This document shows, one piece after another, positions 35,567 through 45,700 of a stretch of DNA of 64,000 nt. The position numbers were made by a program, and so were the translations under genes. Numbering within the stretch: position 1 is the stretch's first letter; the number at the start of each line of letters is the position of its first letter. The DNA comes from Syntrophobacterales bacterium (GTDB taxonomy: Bacteria; Desulfobacterota; Syntrophia; Syntrophales; UBA5619): NCBI GenBank assembly GCA_019429105.1, contig JAHYJE010000001.1, positions 91,952 through 155,951 of the forward strand, in the 5' to 3' direction. The notes beneath the pieces were generated by a model. The model was not told the DNA's origin, did no database searches, and saw nothing but the letters and a program-made list of their open reading frames with translations.

Positions 35567-36424
35567 ATGGACAATGACCAACAATTCAAAGGATCTTCAA
35601 AATATGTACTTGACGACGAACTTGCCAAGATCGTCAATGTTTCAATGGCGCTGGAAATGCCGCTCTTGCTGAAGGGCGAACCGGGCACCGGGAAAACGAT
35701 GCTCGCCCACGCGATCGCCGAAAACCTCGGCATGCCGCTGATCGTCCTGAACGTCAAATCAAGCATGAAGCTCCTCGACGCGCTTTACCTTTACGACACG
35801 CTGACCCGCTTAAACGACAGCCGTTTTGGTGATTCCAAGCGGGATGTCAGCGATATCGGGGAGTATATCCGAATGGGCAAGATCGGCCAGGCCTTCGTCG
35901 CCGAAAACAGGACGGTGCTCCTGATCGACGAAATCGACAAGGCCGACACGGACTTCCAGGACGACATGCTCGACGTCCTCGACCAGATGCAGTTTGACAT
36001 CATGGAGATAGACAAAACCATCACCGCCCGGAACCGCCCGGTGATCATCATCACCTCCAACGCCAAAAAGGATCTCTCCGATCCCTTCCTCGGACGCTGC
36101 AATTTCCACCATATCGCCTTTCCCGATCCGGATATGATGCGGATGATTCTCAACGTTCATTTCCCTGCTCTCTCCGAAGAACTGGCAAGGGCGGCGCTTA
36201 CGACCTTCTACCGCCTCCGGGAACTGCGGGGAATCGAGAAGAAACCGGCCACGCGGGAGCTGATCAACTGGGTGCGCGCCCTCAAGCTGGATCCGGATTT
36301 CAATATAGAGAATCTCGAACGAAGCCGGGAGATACCTTTCCTCGGCATTCTCTTCAAAAAGAGTTTGGATTTGAACACCGCCCTTCAGCAGACGGGAAAA
36401 AACCCGCGGCAACCGAGATCCTGA
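35567..36424 (+). CDS. MoxR-type AAA+ ATPase
   Basis: 285 residues. Walker A GEPGTGKT lies near residue 38, Walker B VLLIDEIDKAD near 117, sensor 1 IITSNAKKDLSDPFLGRC near 160, followed by the helical lid. MoxR ATPases remodel or insert metal into partner proteins together with a VWA protein, and the next gene is one. AAAGGAGG is 13 bases before the ATG. The target of the pair is not evident from the neighbourhood. Confidence 0.9.
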   Translation: MDNDQQFKGSSKYVLDDELAKIVNVSMALEMPLLLKGEPGTGKTMLAHAIAENLGMPLIVLNVKSSMKLLDALYLYDTLTRLNDSRFGDSKRDVSDIGEYIRMGKIGQAFVAENRTVLLIDEIDKADTDFQDDMLDVLDQMQFDIMEIDKTITARNRPVIIITSNAKKDLSDPFLGRCNFHHIAFPDPDMMRMILNVHFPALSEELARAALTTFYRLRELRGIEKKPATRELINWVRALKLDPDFNIENLERSREIPFLGILFKKSLDLNTALQQTGKNPRQPRS

Positions 36425-36480
36425 ATTGCCGGCAGAGGGTTTCTCGAAGCTCGCTGCCAATAATTTGCAAGGAAGAATGA

Positions 36481-37674
36481 TTGTTTATCAATTTTTTCTA
36501 TATGCTCAAGGAAAAGGGGGCGCCCGTCTCCCCCACCTCGTTTCTGCGCCTGCACCAGGCGCTTTCCCTCGGCCTGATCGACACCCTTGACGATTTTTAC
36601 ACCACGGCCCGTTCCATCCTTATCAAAAGCGAACGCTATTTCGACATCTACGATCAGGTATTTGCCAACTATTTCAAGGGAGTGTCCATACCGGAAGGAG
36701 AAGACGCCGAAATTAACGAGGTCATGAAGGCGCTGCTTGAAGAATGGCTTAAAAACCCCAGGGAACTCGCCGATATGCTCGGCATCGATGAAAAGGAGCT
36801 GGAACGCTTTACGCCGGAGGAGCTGCTCAAGTACTTCATGGACCGCCTGAAGGAGCAGACAGAGGCCCATCATGGCGGCCGCAAATGGATCGGAACGGGC
36901 GGCACATCCCCCGTGGGGCACTCCGGGTATCACCCGGGCGGAATGCGCGTGGGCGGGGTTTCCCGGAACAAATCCGCGATAAAAGTGGCAATGGAGCGGC
37001 GCTATAAGGATTATAATCAGGAAGGCCCGATCACCGAGCTGCAGATGAATGAGGCCCTCAAGAAGCTCCGGATGATGCTTCCCCACGGACCGCGCGACGT
37101 CGTCAACGTTGATAAAACCATCTACGAAACAATGAGAAACGGCGGCGAGATAACCCTTGTCTTTGACCGCCGCCTGACCGACCGCCTGAAAATCGTGTTG
37201 ATGATCGACAACGGCGGTTGGTCGATGGACCCCTATATCGAGATCATCCAGACATTGTTCACCTATGCCCGCTCCCAGTTCAAGGAGCTGAATATCTACT
37301 TTTTTCACAACACCATCTACAGCCACGTCTGGTCAGACCCCCAGCGTCACCTCCGGCCGGAGTCGCTCGAGGAGCTCGCGCGGCTCGATCCGGAGACCAG
37401 GCTGATTATCGTCGGCGACGCGGCGATGGCCCCCTCGGAGCTTTCCTGGGCCAATGGCGCCCTCTATATCGACCAGCATGAAAACCGCAGCAGCGAGGAG
37501 CGGCTGAATCTGCTCGCCCGCACCTTTCGCCACTCCGTCTGGCTGAACCCCCAGGAGGAAGCGAGCTGGGGCTATACCTGGACGATCGGCAAAATCGCCA
37601 ACATCTTCCCCATGTTCGAGCTTACCCTGGACGGCTTGGACAAGGCGGTGCAACACCTGATGAAACGCAACTAA
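36481..37674 (+). CDS. CoxE-like VWA-domain protein
   Basis: 397 residues. Start TTG 36481 with AAGGA before it gives FINFFYMLKEKGAPVSPTSFLRLHQAL, the normal beginning of this family; no good ATG is in frame until residue 8. The C-terminal VWA domain carries MIDNGGWSM in place of the classical DxSxS metal site, and a second acidic motif at IIVGDAAMAP. With the upstream MoxR ATPase it forms the usual MoxR/VWA chaperone pair, separated by 56 bases. The protein is cytosolic, without a signal or membrane helix. Confidence 0.85.
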   Translation: MFINFFYMLKEKGAPVSPTSFLRLHQALSLGLIDTLDDFYTTARSILIKSERYFDIYDQVFANYFKGVSIPEGEDAEINEVMKALLEEWLKNPRELADMLGIDEKELERFTPEELLKYFMDRLKEQTEAHHGGRKWIGTGGTSPVGHSGYHPGGMRVGGVSRNKSAIKVAMERRYKDYNQEGPITELQMNEALKKLRMMLPHGPRDVVNVDKTIYETMRNGGEITLVFDRRLTDRLKIVLMIDNGGWSMDPYIEIIQTLFTYARSQFKELNIYFFHNTIYSHVWSDPQRHLRPESLEELARLDPETRLIIVGDAAMAPSELSWANGALYIDQHENRSSEERLNLLARTFRHSVWLNPQEEASWGYTWTIGKIANIFPMFELTLDGLDKAVQHLMKRN

Positions 37675-37681
37675 AAGGCTT

Positions 37682-38578
37682 ATGGAAAACAAGGAATATC
37701 TGGATCTTAAGGCCATCGCCATTCTGCTTGCCCTGACGCTGCTGTGGGGTTTGAATTACCCTGTCATCAAATATACAAACCAGGGAATATCTCCGGTTTT
37801 TTCCTCGGCCATCCGGTCGGTCATTGCCTCCCTCTTTGGCATCGCCTACTGCATTCGGAAAAAAGAAACGCTGTTCCACACCGACATCAGACTTTTTCAT
37901 GGGTTCATGGTGGGGCTGCTGTTCGGGCTGGAATTTGCGTGCGTTTATTTTGGGATGCTCTACACCGATGCGGTCCGTTCGGTGCTCTTTGTTTATCTGA
38001 GCCCCTTCGTGGTGGCCGCCGGCGCCCATTTCCTTCTCAAGGGGGATCGTCTCACCTTTTTAAAAACCGCGGGACTGCTGCTGGCCTTTGCCGGCGTTTT
38101 CGCCGTTTTCTGGGGAAAACCCAAAACTGCCCGGCCAACAATGCTCCTCGGAGACATTTTAGAGATCACCGCCGGTTTTTTTTGGGGGGCAACCACCTTG
38201 TACATCAAAAAATTCATGGCCCAGAAGGTCGAGCCGATCAACACCTTCCTGTACCAGCTCTTCTTTTCGATTCCGATTCTCTTCCTGGTGAGCCTCATCC
38301 TGGAGCCCAGATGGATTTACAAAATCGACTTTTTCATCATCCTGGCCCTCTTTTTTCAGTCGTTTATCGTTGCCTTCATCTCCTACCTGATCTGGTTCAA
38401 ACTCATCCACCAGTATTCGGTAAGCAGACTTTCCGCCTTCACCTTTTTCACCCCCCTGTTCGGGGTGCTCTTCGGGGTGATCTTTCTCAATGAAGAATTG
38501 ACGCCTTCTTTGATGATCGGGCTGCCGCTGGTTTCGCTGGGAATCTTTTTGGTCAACTGGAGAAGGCGAACGGTTTAA
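37682..38578 (+). CDS. EamA/DMT-family transporter
   Basis: 298 residues with ten membrane helices arranged as two EamA halves; LTLLWGLNYPVIKY begins the first and AFTFFTPLFGVLFGVIFLNEELTPSLMIGLPLVSLGIFLVN ends the second, as in drug/metabolite exporters. The start is only 7 bases past the VWA stop, so it is probably co-transcribed with MoxR/VWA. Substrate unknown. Confidence 0.88.
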   Translation: MENKEYLDLKAIAILLALTLLWGLNYPVIKYTNQGISPVFSSAIRSVIASLFGIAYCIRKKETLFHTDIRLFHGFMVGLLFGLEFACVYFGMLYTDAVRSVLFVYLSPFVVAAGAHFLLKGDRLTFLKTAGLLLAFAGVFAVFWGKPKTARPTMLLGDILEITAGFFWGATTLYIKKFMAQKVEPINTFLYQLFFSIPILFLVSLILEPRWIYKIDFFIILALFFQSFIVAFISYLIWFKLIHQYSVSRLSAFTFFTPLFGVLFGVIFLNEELTPSLMIGLPLVSLGIFLVNWRRRTV

Positions 38579-38613
38579 AGAAGCGTTTTTTAGACGATCC
38601 GCTGAAATAGCTA

Positions 38614-38642
38614 TTGACACCTCATACAGATTGTCTTATGGA
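38614..38642 (+). promoter_or_regulatory. Promoter of the Panacea toxin-antitoxin pair
   Basis: TTGACA at 38614-38619 and TATGGA at 38637-38642 are 17 bases apart, about 45 bases before the antitoxin ATG. No hairpin terminator of the preceding gene is visible. Confidence 0.5.
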
Positions 38643-38692
38643 AAACAAAAGTTTACTTGTTAACTGATTCCTTTAAAAGATTGGTTTGCACC

Positions 38693-39250
38693 ATGATTCC
38701 CTATCAAAAAGAAAAAATCGAAAACGCGATTTGCTTTTTCGCCGGCGAACACCAGAAGAAGACCAAGCATCCTCTTTATCAGACATTTTTATATAAATAT
38801 CTTGCCTTCCTTGATTTTGAAATCCTGAGCGCAACCGGAAGGCCCTGCCTCGGACTGTCCTATAAGGCCATGGAGCGCGGGCCCGTCCCTATGGAAATCT
38901 ACGGTCAACGCGATAAAATAAAATCACCCCTCTTTGAATTCAGAAGCGTTCAGGATGACGTATATAGTATCCATCCTAAAGGAAAACCCGATCTTGCCTA
39001 CTTTTCAAAAAGAGAAATACAGCAAATGCAGAGGCTTATTGAAATTTACGCAAAGGATTATATCCCTGCCAAACTGATCAGCGACGCCACTCATGAAGCT
39101 GTCCTGGCTTGGAGAAAGACATGGAAGAGTCATCCCAACGGCATGATCGATTACAAATCAGAATTCGATCATGGTCTGTTGAATAAAAAAGAGGAAGATC
39201 TGACTTATCCTGAAGAAAGTTACCTGATCTATAGGGCGCTGGAAACTTGA
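38693..39250 (+). CDS. Panacea-domain (SocA/DUF4065-like) antitoxin
   Basis: 185 residues from ATG 38693. KIENAICFFAGEH...LYKYLAFLDFEILSATGRPCLGLSYKAMERGPVPMEIY is the Panacea/DUF4065 pattern: a small helical domain with the 'LY K L...D...... G....Y.....GPVP' signature, found in antitoxins that neutralise many unrelated toxins and in the ClpXP adaptor SocA. The downstream gene overlaps by 4 bases (TTGA), as in toxin-antitoxin operons. The pair is lower in GC than its neighbours by eye. The ribosome site is weak. Confidence 0.8.
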   Translation: MIPYQKEKIENAICFFAGEHQKKTKHPLYQTFLYKYLAFLDFEILSATGRPCLGLSYKAMERGPVPMEIYGQRDKIKSPLFEFRSVQDDVYSIHPKGKPDLAYFSKREIQQMQRLIEIYAKDYIPAKLISDATHEAVLAWRKTWKSHPNGMIDYKSEFDHGLLNKKEEDLTYPEESYLIYRALET

Positions 39251-39705
39251 CGCTTGAAATCGGCACGGTGTTCAGATGGGACAATTTCCCGTTGCCGCGA
39301 TACGGCGATGAAACAAAAGCGCGCTGGTTTATCTATCTTGGAGAAACCGGGCCATTTGCACAAATAGCCATTATTTATCTTGTCACAACGACTACCCAGA
39401 CAGCCCATTTTCAGCCCGGCGGCAATCGGTACGGTCATAGTCATTTCCAGTTTGAAGCCCGACAATTCCCGGCATTTGAGAAAGACTGCATTATCGACTT
39501 TAACGACCCTCCCTATCCTATTGAAAAGGCAAGGTTTGCAAATAAACAAAGCGATCTGTCTGTCAAAGGCAAGCTGAGAGAAGACGCAATGAGAATGATT
39601 TACAATAGATTTCTTCAGGCAGGTTCCTGCTCTAAAATGGTCATGCTGGATATTCACGAAAGTTTCAATAAGGCTGGCATTGCCGCTTTGAAGAAACCGA
39701 AATGA
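39247..39705 (+). CDS. Probable toxin paired with the Panacea antitoxin
   Basis: 152 residues, starting at a TTG that overlaps the antitoxin stop. I do not recognise the family with certainty. The N-terminal half (IGTVFRWDNFPLP...KARWFIYLGE...IAIIYLVTTTT) reads like an SH3-type barrel such as PemK/MazF endoribonucleases, but the basic catalytic pattern of MazF is not clear. The C-terminal half is helical, with KGKLREDAMRMIYNRFLQAG. The toxin role is inferred from the overlap with a Panacea gene. The 3' end converges on the Res gene after 14 bases. Confidence 0.6.
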   Translation: MTLEIGTVFRWDNFPLPRYGDETKARWFIYLGETGPFAQIAIIYLVTTTTQTAHFQPGGNRYGHSHFQFEARQFPAFEKDCIIDFNDPPYPIEKARFANKQSDLSVKGKLREDAMRMIYNRFLQAGSCSKMVMLDIHESFNKAGIAALKKPK

Positions 39706-39719
39706 ATGCAATCCTTTTC

Positions 39720-42700
39720 CTATACGAAGATCTTTTGAAACAATTCCGCCGGCCAATCCTCCTGATCCTCCAGAAACAAAACATGGTTTGCCTTGAATTC
39801 TTCTTTGGGTTCGGCTGAGGTTCGATCTTTTTTAATAGACTCGTAAGAAGTCTTCGACAGAATAAATGAATCCAAGGTTATTTTCCTGTCTCCAAGCTTT
39901 TTTTCCAGTTGCTTAATATCCTTTGACAACTGTATTTTCTGATTGTCTAATGATTTATCATGCTCCAGCCCATGAGGATCAAGGAACACGATACGCTGCC
40001 TGTCTTTGCTCTTTATCCACATAATGAAATCCGGATAGAAATTGCTTAGATTGAAAAAGCCCACCCCCGTTTTCGGAAAATTCCTTAATAAATAGATTTC
40101 ACAACCCCTGAATTTCTTTTTTTTATCTTCAAGGTATTGCTTCAAATTCACAAGGAAATCCTTTTCGCTCTCCTCCAAGCCGGCCGGGGATATTTTATCG
40201 ATCTTCCTGTTTATGCCTTTCAGAAGGATGGGCAGATACAGGTGGCGATCAAAATAGACCCTGGGCAGGATCTTCTTCTCCTCCTGCTTGAGAAGCTTCT
40301 CGAGATCCTCCTTGAGTTTTTTCACGTCCTCGATGAGTTTTGTCTCTTTCTTGTCAATCTGGACCGTATAAGCATATTGATTTTCACCCTTTTCGAAGAG
40401 AGGCAGCGCGGTCTGCCGTTTCATCATCTCATAACGCATATATTTGGTTTCATAGCGTTTTCTGTGATGCACATAAAACTGGTCTATGTATTTCTTGAGA
40501 AGCAGACAGGCAATGCTATCGATCCTTTCCAGATCAGGTCTGGTCTTTATGACCAATGTATCGGCAAGGGCAATAATCCTATACCGATTGGACAAAAGAA
40601 TATTTTTTAACCCTTCGATGCTGAAAACCAGATTCCAATAATTTTTTGAAGCCTTGAATTCCTGGATTTCTTCAAAGATTTTCTTCCAGTTGAGCAGCGA
40701 GATTTCATTATCAGATAACCTTCTTTGGGTGTCCTCGGCTTTCATCTCGTGAATCTTAACGGCGTCGGCTTTGTCCCTTTCTTTCCCCACAAACAGCGTT
40801 ACTCTGGGCAAAAGATTCAGGGAGACATGAATGTTTGTATTGAAAGCCAATGGCAATATAACGTCTTCTTCAAATCTCTTGCTTTCATCTTTGGACAGCC
40901 ACCAGAGCTGTCGCCATTTTTCCTCATGCTGAAGCGCCACAGGAATATCGATACTCTCGAATTCCACTTCTTCTTTTTTAATGGCCGCCAAAAAACGGCT
41001 TAGATAATCCGCCTTCATGCCATAGATATGCAGCATCTCCAGATATTTCACCGGCCCCTTGTCAGCGCTCCTCTTGAGGGAGTAATCCTTGCCCTTCAGC
41101 CGGATGCCTCTGCCAAAGAGCTGAATGATCTGCGGACCCTGGCCGGTTCCAATGTTCAACAACCCCATGCTGGAGACGCGCCACGTATCCCAGCCTTCAA
41201 TGAACTTTTTCGATCCAATCAGAACCTGGATGGGCGATCCTTCCTTCTTGATGGCGTCAAACAGGGAAGGGCTGACGGCATCCGGTTCGACGGAGATCCC
41301 TTTCTTAACTAATTCGTTCTTGAATGCGGAGACATCGCCGATATTGACGACCCCGAAGTAGTCGTTTTCCCCCACCCGCAAGCCAAACTCGCCATCGGCG
41401 TTCTTGATCTCATGGACGCGGAATTGCCCCCGTCCACCGAAAACCTTCTTGTAAAGGTCATCCATGTTCAAGCCTGATTCAGTAATGAAATCGTAAGAAT
41501 CGCTGAAGGCATCCCCTTCATTCTCGTCTTTCAGACCCGACTCCCCGCTCAGGACTGCATCGGCCTTTGTGCGCACCCATTGTTCGTCATCTAAAAGCCT
41601 TTTGAAGAAAGCGACGATCTGAATGACATCCGATTCTTCCTCCCTGCCTGTCACGGTTGTGCCCACGAAGATCCACAGGGGCTTTTCGAGATTGTATTGC
41701 CGGGCCAATGGCTGGTGCTGCTCATAAATCAGCATTTGCTGGAAATAGGACAGAAGATTGGCCACGAACATCATTTCCTGGAATACCTGTTCCCCAACAC
41801 CGCCCTGCTTAACATTCAGGACTGTAAAATCCTTACCGTAGCCGTCCAGATAGAAATAGCGATAGGAATAATCAAAAATGATGGACTTGGCGTATTCTTG
41901 AAGTGTTTCTTCTTGCTTTTCACTGAGAATCTGTCCGAAAGTGGCGCTATATTCAAAGGTAAAACCTGTTACCGCAAGCTTATTTCTGAGCTTCGCCCAT
42001 TTCTGCTCTTCCGACCTTTTCCCCTTGTGGCCTTCGTCCACAAAAATGAGATTCCGGCCTTCAAATACCTCAATGGGCAGCGTGACGCCGCCACCTTTCT
42101 TTTCTTCCACCAGTTTCGTCATCTCGATAATCAGGATGGGCTCCTCGCCGGGCAGGTTTCCGGTATTCCCGAGATTCCCGGCGTATAGCCGGCAGGGGAT
42201 GCCGCTTTTCTGGAGTTCTTCGAAATGCTGTCTGGAAAGGCCCTCATTGGGCGTGATCAGGAGAATATTATCGGGAGAAAAAAGCTTGTAGCGCTGGAAT
42301 TGGTGGTAATTGATATGCATCAGAAGGGTTTTGCCGGAACCTGTGGCCATCCAGAAGGCGATTTTCCTCAGGTTGTCTTCGGTAAATTCGTCAAGCAGGT
42401 CAATATCGTGTCCCTGCTTATAGGCTTTCAGGAATTCGTTCAGATCGTGGAGAAATTCAGCCTTGCGATTCTTCAATGCATCGAGGACGATCTCCGTAAA
42501 AAGGAGTGCGAGGTACTGGAAGTATTTCAAGACAATTTTCGGCTCACGCCGGTGATTGATCTTACCGACGCAGATGCGGATTTGCTCATCATACTCAAGT
42601 AACCTGTCTTCAGGCAGTCGGCTTTGCTTCAAACCGTCCAGGGCGCAAAGGACTTCGACAAAGTAACTCCTCCCCTCGGGGTCGTAACCCACACGCTTAT

Positions 42701-42791
42701 CCGCCAAAGCATTCTGGAGTTTCTTGAATTCATCGACGCCGAAAAGAGACAGGAGATACCTGTTGAGGACAAGATATTTCTCGATCTTCAT
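39720..42791 (-). CDS. res: Type III-like restriction enzyme Res subunit (SF2 helicase/nuclease)
   Basis: 1023 residues. SF2 helicase motifs in order: Walker A ATGSGKT (about 149-155), DEGH box in LIFVDEGHKGKRSEEQ, SAT in FEYSATFG, and motif VI QLFGRGIRLKGKDYS near 560. The C-terminus has a PD-(D/E)xK-like segment, SNFYPDFIMWIK followed by RIVFLDPHGL, where the last part departs from the ExK of classical Res subunits. It should cut DNA after ATP-driven sensing of unmodified sites recognised with Mod. The start codon shares one base with the Mod stop (TGATG), so the two are translated together. Confidence 0.85.
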   Translation of the reverse strand: MKIEKYLVLNRYLLSLFGVDEFKKLQNALADKRVGYDPEGRSYFVEVLCALDGLKQSRLPEDRLLEYDEQIRICVGKINHRREPKIVLKYFQYLALLFTEIVLDALKNRKAEFLHDLNEFLKAYKQGHDIDLLDEFTEDNLRKIAFWMATGSGKTLLMHINYHQFQRYKLFSPDNILLITPNEGLSRQHFEELQKSGIPCRLYAGNLGNTGNLPGEEPILIIEMTKLVEEKKGGGVTLPIEVFEGRNLIFVDEGHKGKRSEEQKWAKLRNKLAVTGFTFEYSATFGQILSEKQEETLQEYAKSIIFDYSYRYFYLDGYGKDFTVLNVKQGGVGEQVFQEMMFVANLLSYFQQMLIYEQHQPLARQYNLEKPLWIFVGTTVTGREEESDVIQIVAFFKRLLDDEQWVRTKADAVLSGESGLKDENEGDAFSDSYDFITESGLNMDDLYKKVFGGRGQFRVHEIKNADGEFGLRVGENDYFGVVNIGDVSAFKNELVKKGISVEPDAVSPSLFDAIKKEGSPIQVLIGSKKFIEGWDTWRVSSMGLLNIGTGQGPQIIQLFGRGIRLKGKDYSLKRSADKGPVKYLEMLHIYGMKADYLSRFLAAIKKEEVEFESIDIPVALQHEEKWRQLWWLSKDESKRFEEDVILPLAFNTNIHVSLNLLPRVTLFVGKERDKADAVKIHEMKAEDTQRRLSDNEISLLNWKKIFEEIQEFKASKNYWNLVFSIEGLKNILLSNRYRIIALADTLVIKTRPDLERIDSIACLLLKKYIDQFYVHHRKRYETKYMRYEMMKRQTALPLFEKGENQYAYTVQIDKKETKLIEDVKKLKEDLEKLLKQEEKKILPRVYFDRHLYLPILLKGINRKIDKISPAGLEESEKDFLVNLKQYLEDKKKKFRGCEIYLLRNFPKTGVGFFNLSNFYPDFIMWIKSKDRQRIVFLDPHGLEHDKSLDNQKIQLSKDIKQLEKKLGDRKITLDSFILSKTSYESIKKDRTSAEPKEEFKANHVLFLEDQEDWPAELFQKIFV

Positions 42792-45700
42792 CAGGCGTTC
42801 ACCATTCGTTTCCTGAATTCCGGCTCAATGGCCAGAATATCTGTGGTGTGACTGCCTATTTGGGGAGTGAGGGCGCTTTGACCGTTGACATAGACAACCT
42901 GAGGCGCCCAGGCCTCAATCTCCTGAATGATGAACTCCTTGTCCCGCTTGAAGTCCCTTTCGGCCCATGCGTCATCGTACTCGCGCCAGACGACGGCGAC
43001 ATTCCGGCCCTCTTTTTCGCCCAGGGTGAAAAGGTATCTTCTGCCTTTATCCTCGCGAACCTTGATCTTTTTGGCCTTCAGACCGAGGAGATAATGGAAG
43101 GTTTCCGGCAGATCGACGACGGCCTCCTGAGGTTCACCCACCTCCTCGTAATTGACCTTGAGCCGGTAGGAAAAGGGCTGTTTGAATTGTTCGAAATTCA
43201 CCCAGGCGGCATCGTCCTGAGTCTCGAAATCCAGGAAGTATTTCAGGAGATAATCGCTGCCGAAAAGGTTCAGGGCATTGCCGTTCTCTTTGAGTTCCAG
43301 ATTGTCGAGGGTATCCTCATATTGTTCAAGAACCTGGTATTTGAAGAAAACACCACTCCCGCCGCTGTCCTGCGGTTTCCCGTCTTTCCAGTTAAAGGAA
43401 TAGGCCACTTTCTTGATCCGGGGGATGATGACGGTATCGAAATAATTGGCCATTTCGATGAGGATGAACTTGCGCTTGCCGCCGTCTTCGTTATTCAGAT
43501 TCATAACCGCATGAGCTGTGGTGCCGGAACCGCCGAAGAAGTCGAGGGCGATATCTTTGTCACTCGATTCTCTCAGCGATATGCAATGCTCGACAACTGC
43601 ACAAGGCTTTGCTGTATAAAATGTTTTTTCACCGAATAAAGATTTCAGCTCTGATGTTGCAGTTGCAGAACTACCGCACTTGTCAAGAATGTTGGAAGGG
43701 GCCGAGACTGTCACAGCCCCTTCCCGAATCTTACGGTAAACAGTAATTTCTCCGGGCGCAGGATCATTCAAAAAATCAAGATCTCCGGCAGCCAGCATTC
43801 GTCCTACGTTTTCTCTGTTTGCACGCCAGCAACCGTCCGAACCGTCTGGTCTCTTCGGATACACTTCGGTGCCAAAGGGCGTGGGTATCGCGAAATAGAG
43901 CGTGGGGCGTTCCTCCCGACGATCATGTTGTCCGCCCCATTGACGCAATTGCTCCCTACGATATGGACCTTTTTCATCGCTGTAACGGCAGTTCTCTACT
44001 CTTTTTTCGATCAGCTTTACCTTGAAATCGGCTGCAGATTTGCATGCAGATTCTATGCTTTCATGGGCCACCTGAATGCGTCTTTCCGTAACGGCCTTAC
44101 CTGTACGCGCAAGCCACACAAACGGTGCCAAATAATTCTCTTCGCCCATAACCTCAATAATTAAGTGTGTTAGCCTGTAGTGTTCCCTCTCATCTATGTG
44201 AATGAACATAGCGCCATTTGCTGACATCATCCACTTGGCAAGGCAGAGACGCTCATACATCATAGCCATCCAGGAGCTATGTTGATAACTGTCTCTGTAA
44301 ATGAACTCGTCTTGTCCCGTGTTGTATGGTGGATCAATACAGACAGAACCTATCTTCTCCCGGTATTTCTCCACCAGCACATTCAACGCCTGCCAGTTCT
44401 CGCTCCTGATCAGCAACCCATCGAGAAGCTCATCCAAATCTGAATTTTCCGTAAGCCGCTCCAGCAGCCTTTCTTTGAAATCGCAGGCGAAATGCCTCGT
44501 ATCAATGGGCAGCTTCCTTTCTTTAAGCTCCGCCTTCGACGGCGCCGCGCCGAATCCCAGGGCCTTCCATTCTTCTGTCTGCTTCTTGTTCTTCAGGATT
44601 TCCTGATGAAAATCATCAGGCACACGGTCTGTCGTAATGACGTACTCCGTACTGAGAACGAATTTTTGCTTCTCCCACAGCTTCTTCTGGAAATCCTCAA
44701 TCTGCGCCAGAAAAGCGATGATCCTTTCCCCGATCTCACGGACCGCCTTGGCGCGCGTGATGTGTTTGTCCAGAAACCGCTCCTTCTCCAGGGTTTCGAT
44801 GGAAATGACATCGGCCTTGATGAAATAGTCGAGTTGGCCGGAGAGAAATGTTTTCAGATTCTTATGGATGAAGAAATCCCGGCTGTTCTTGGCGCTGAAG
44901 CGGGAAAGCTGATAGAGCAGAAGCGGCTTGTCATTCTTGTATTCTCGTCCCAGGGAGGTTTTAAGGCCGGGATCTCTTATTTCTTTGAGGACGGTTGCAT
45001 GGATATATTGATTAATCTTCTCCTGTTTTGCCGCATTGCTGCCGCCGCCGGCCTCGAATTTTCTCACTTCCTCGGCAGTCAACTCCCGATGTTGGAAGCG
45101 GATCACCAGGGTTTTCTCATCGCTTAACTCCGAGGGCTTTTCATCATCCAGGACAAAGAAGCGGGTTTTGGTTGCCTTGTTGGAACCGAGTTCGTCCCTG
45201 GCGGCGACGGTGCGGAAAATGATTTTGCAGGACTTGGCAGGGTCGGTGAAAAAGGCGTAATCGCGGAAGAGGATGCCCGCTTTTACGTAGTACTGGTCGC
45301 TGTTAGCCCAGTAGAGCTTCACTTCTTCGCCGTTGTAAGGGATGGCGTATTTGTGGCCCCTGACGGAGTAACGATATTGCGGCGCAAAGTCGCCCTCGTC
45401 ATAATACCGGGAGAAGAAGTTGTAGAGGTCGTTGAAGACCTGCAGCTTGATTTCCTCGATAGCCGCCGCCTCGTCCTTTCGCGCCCGAATCGCCAGATAA
45501 TCGCGCCCCACGGGCGTATCGCGGAATTCCTCTTTCAGGTCTCCCGTTGGCAGGAAGGCGCCGGCGCTCAGGTTCTGGACAATCTTCAGCCTTGCCTCTT
45601 CAAAGAGCTGCCCGATATTGTCCAGCCGTTCATCCCGGTATTTGGCAAAAGCTTCGTCGGCGATCCGGCCAAGGTCTTCGTGAATGAAATTCCGGATCTG

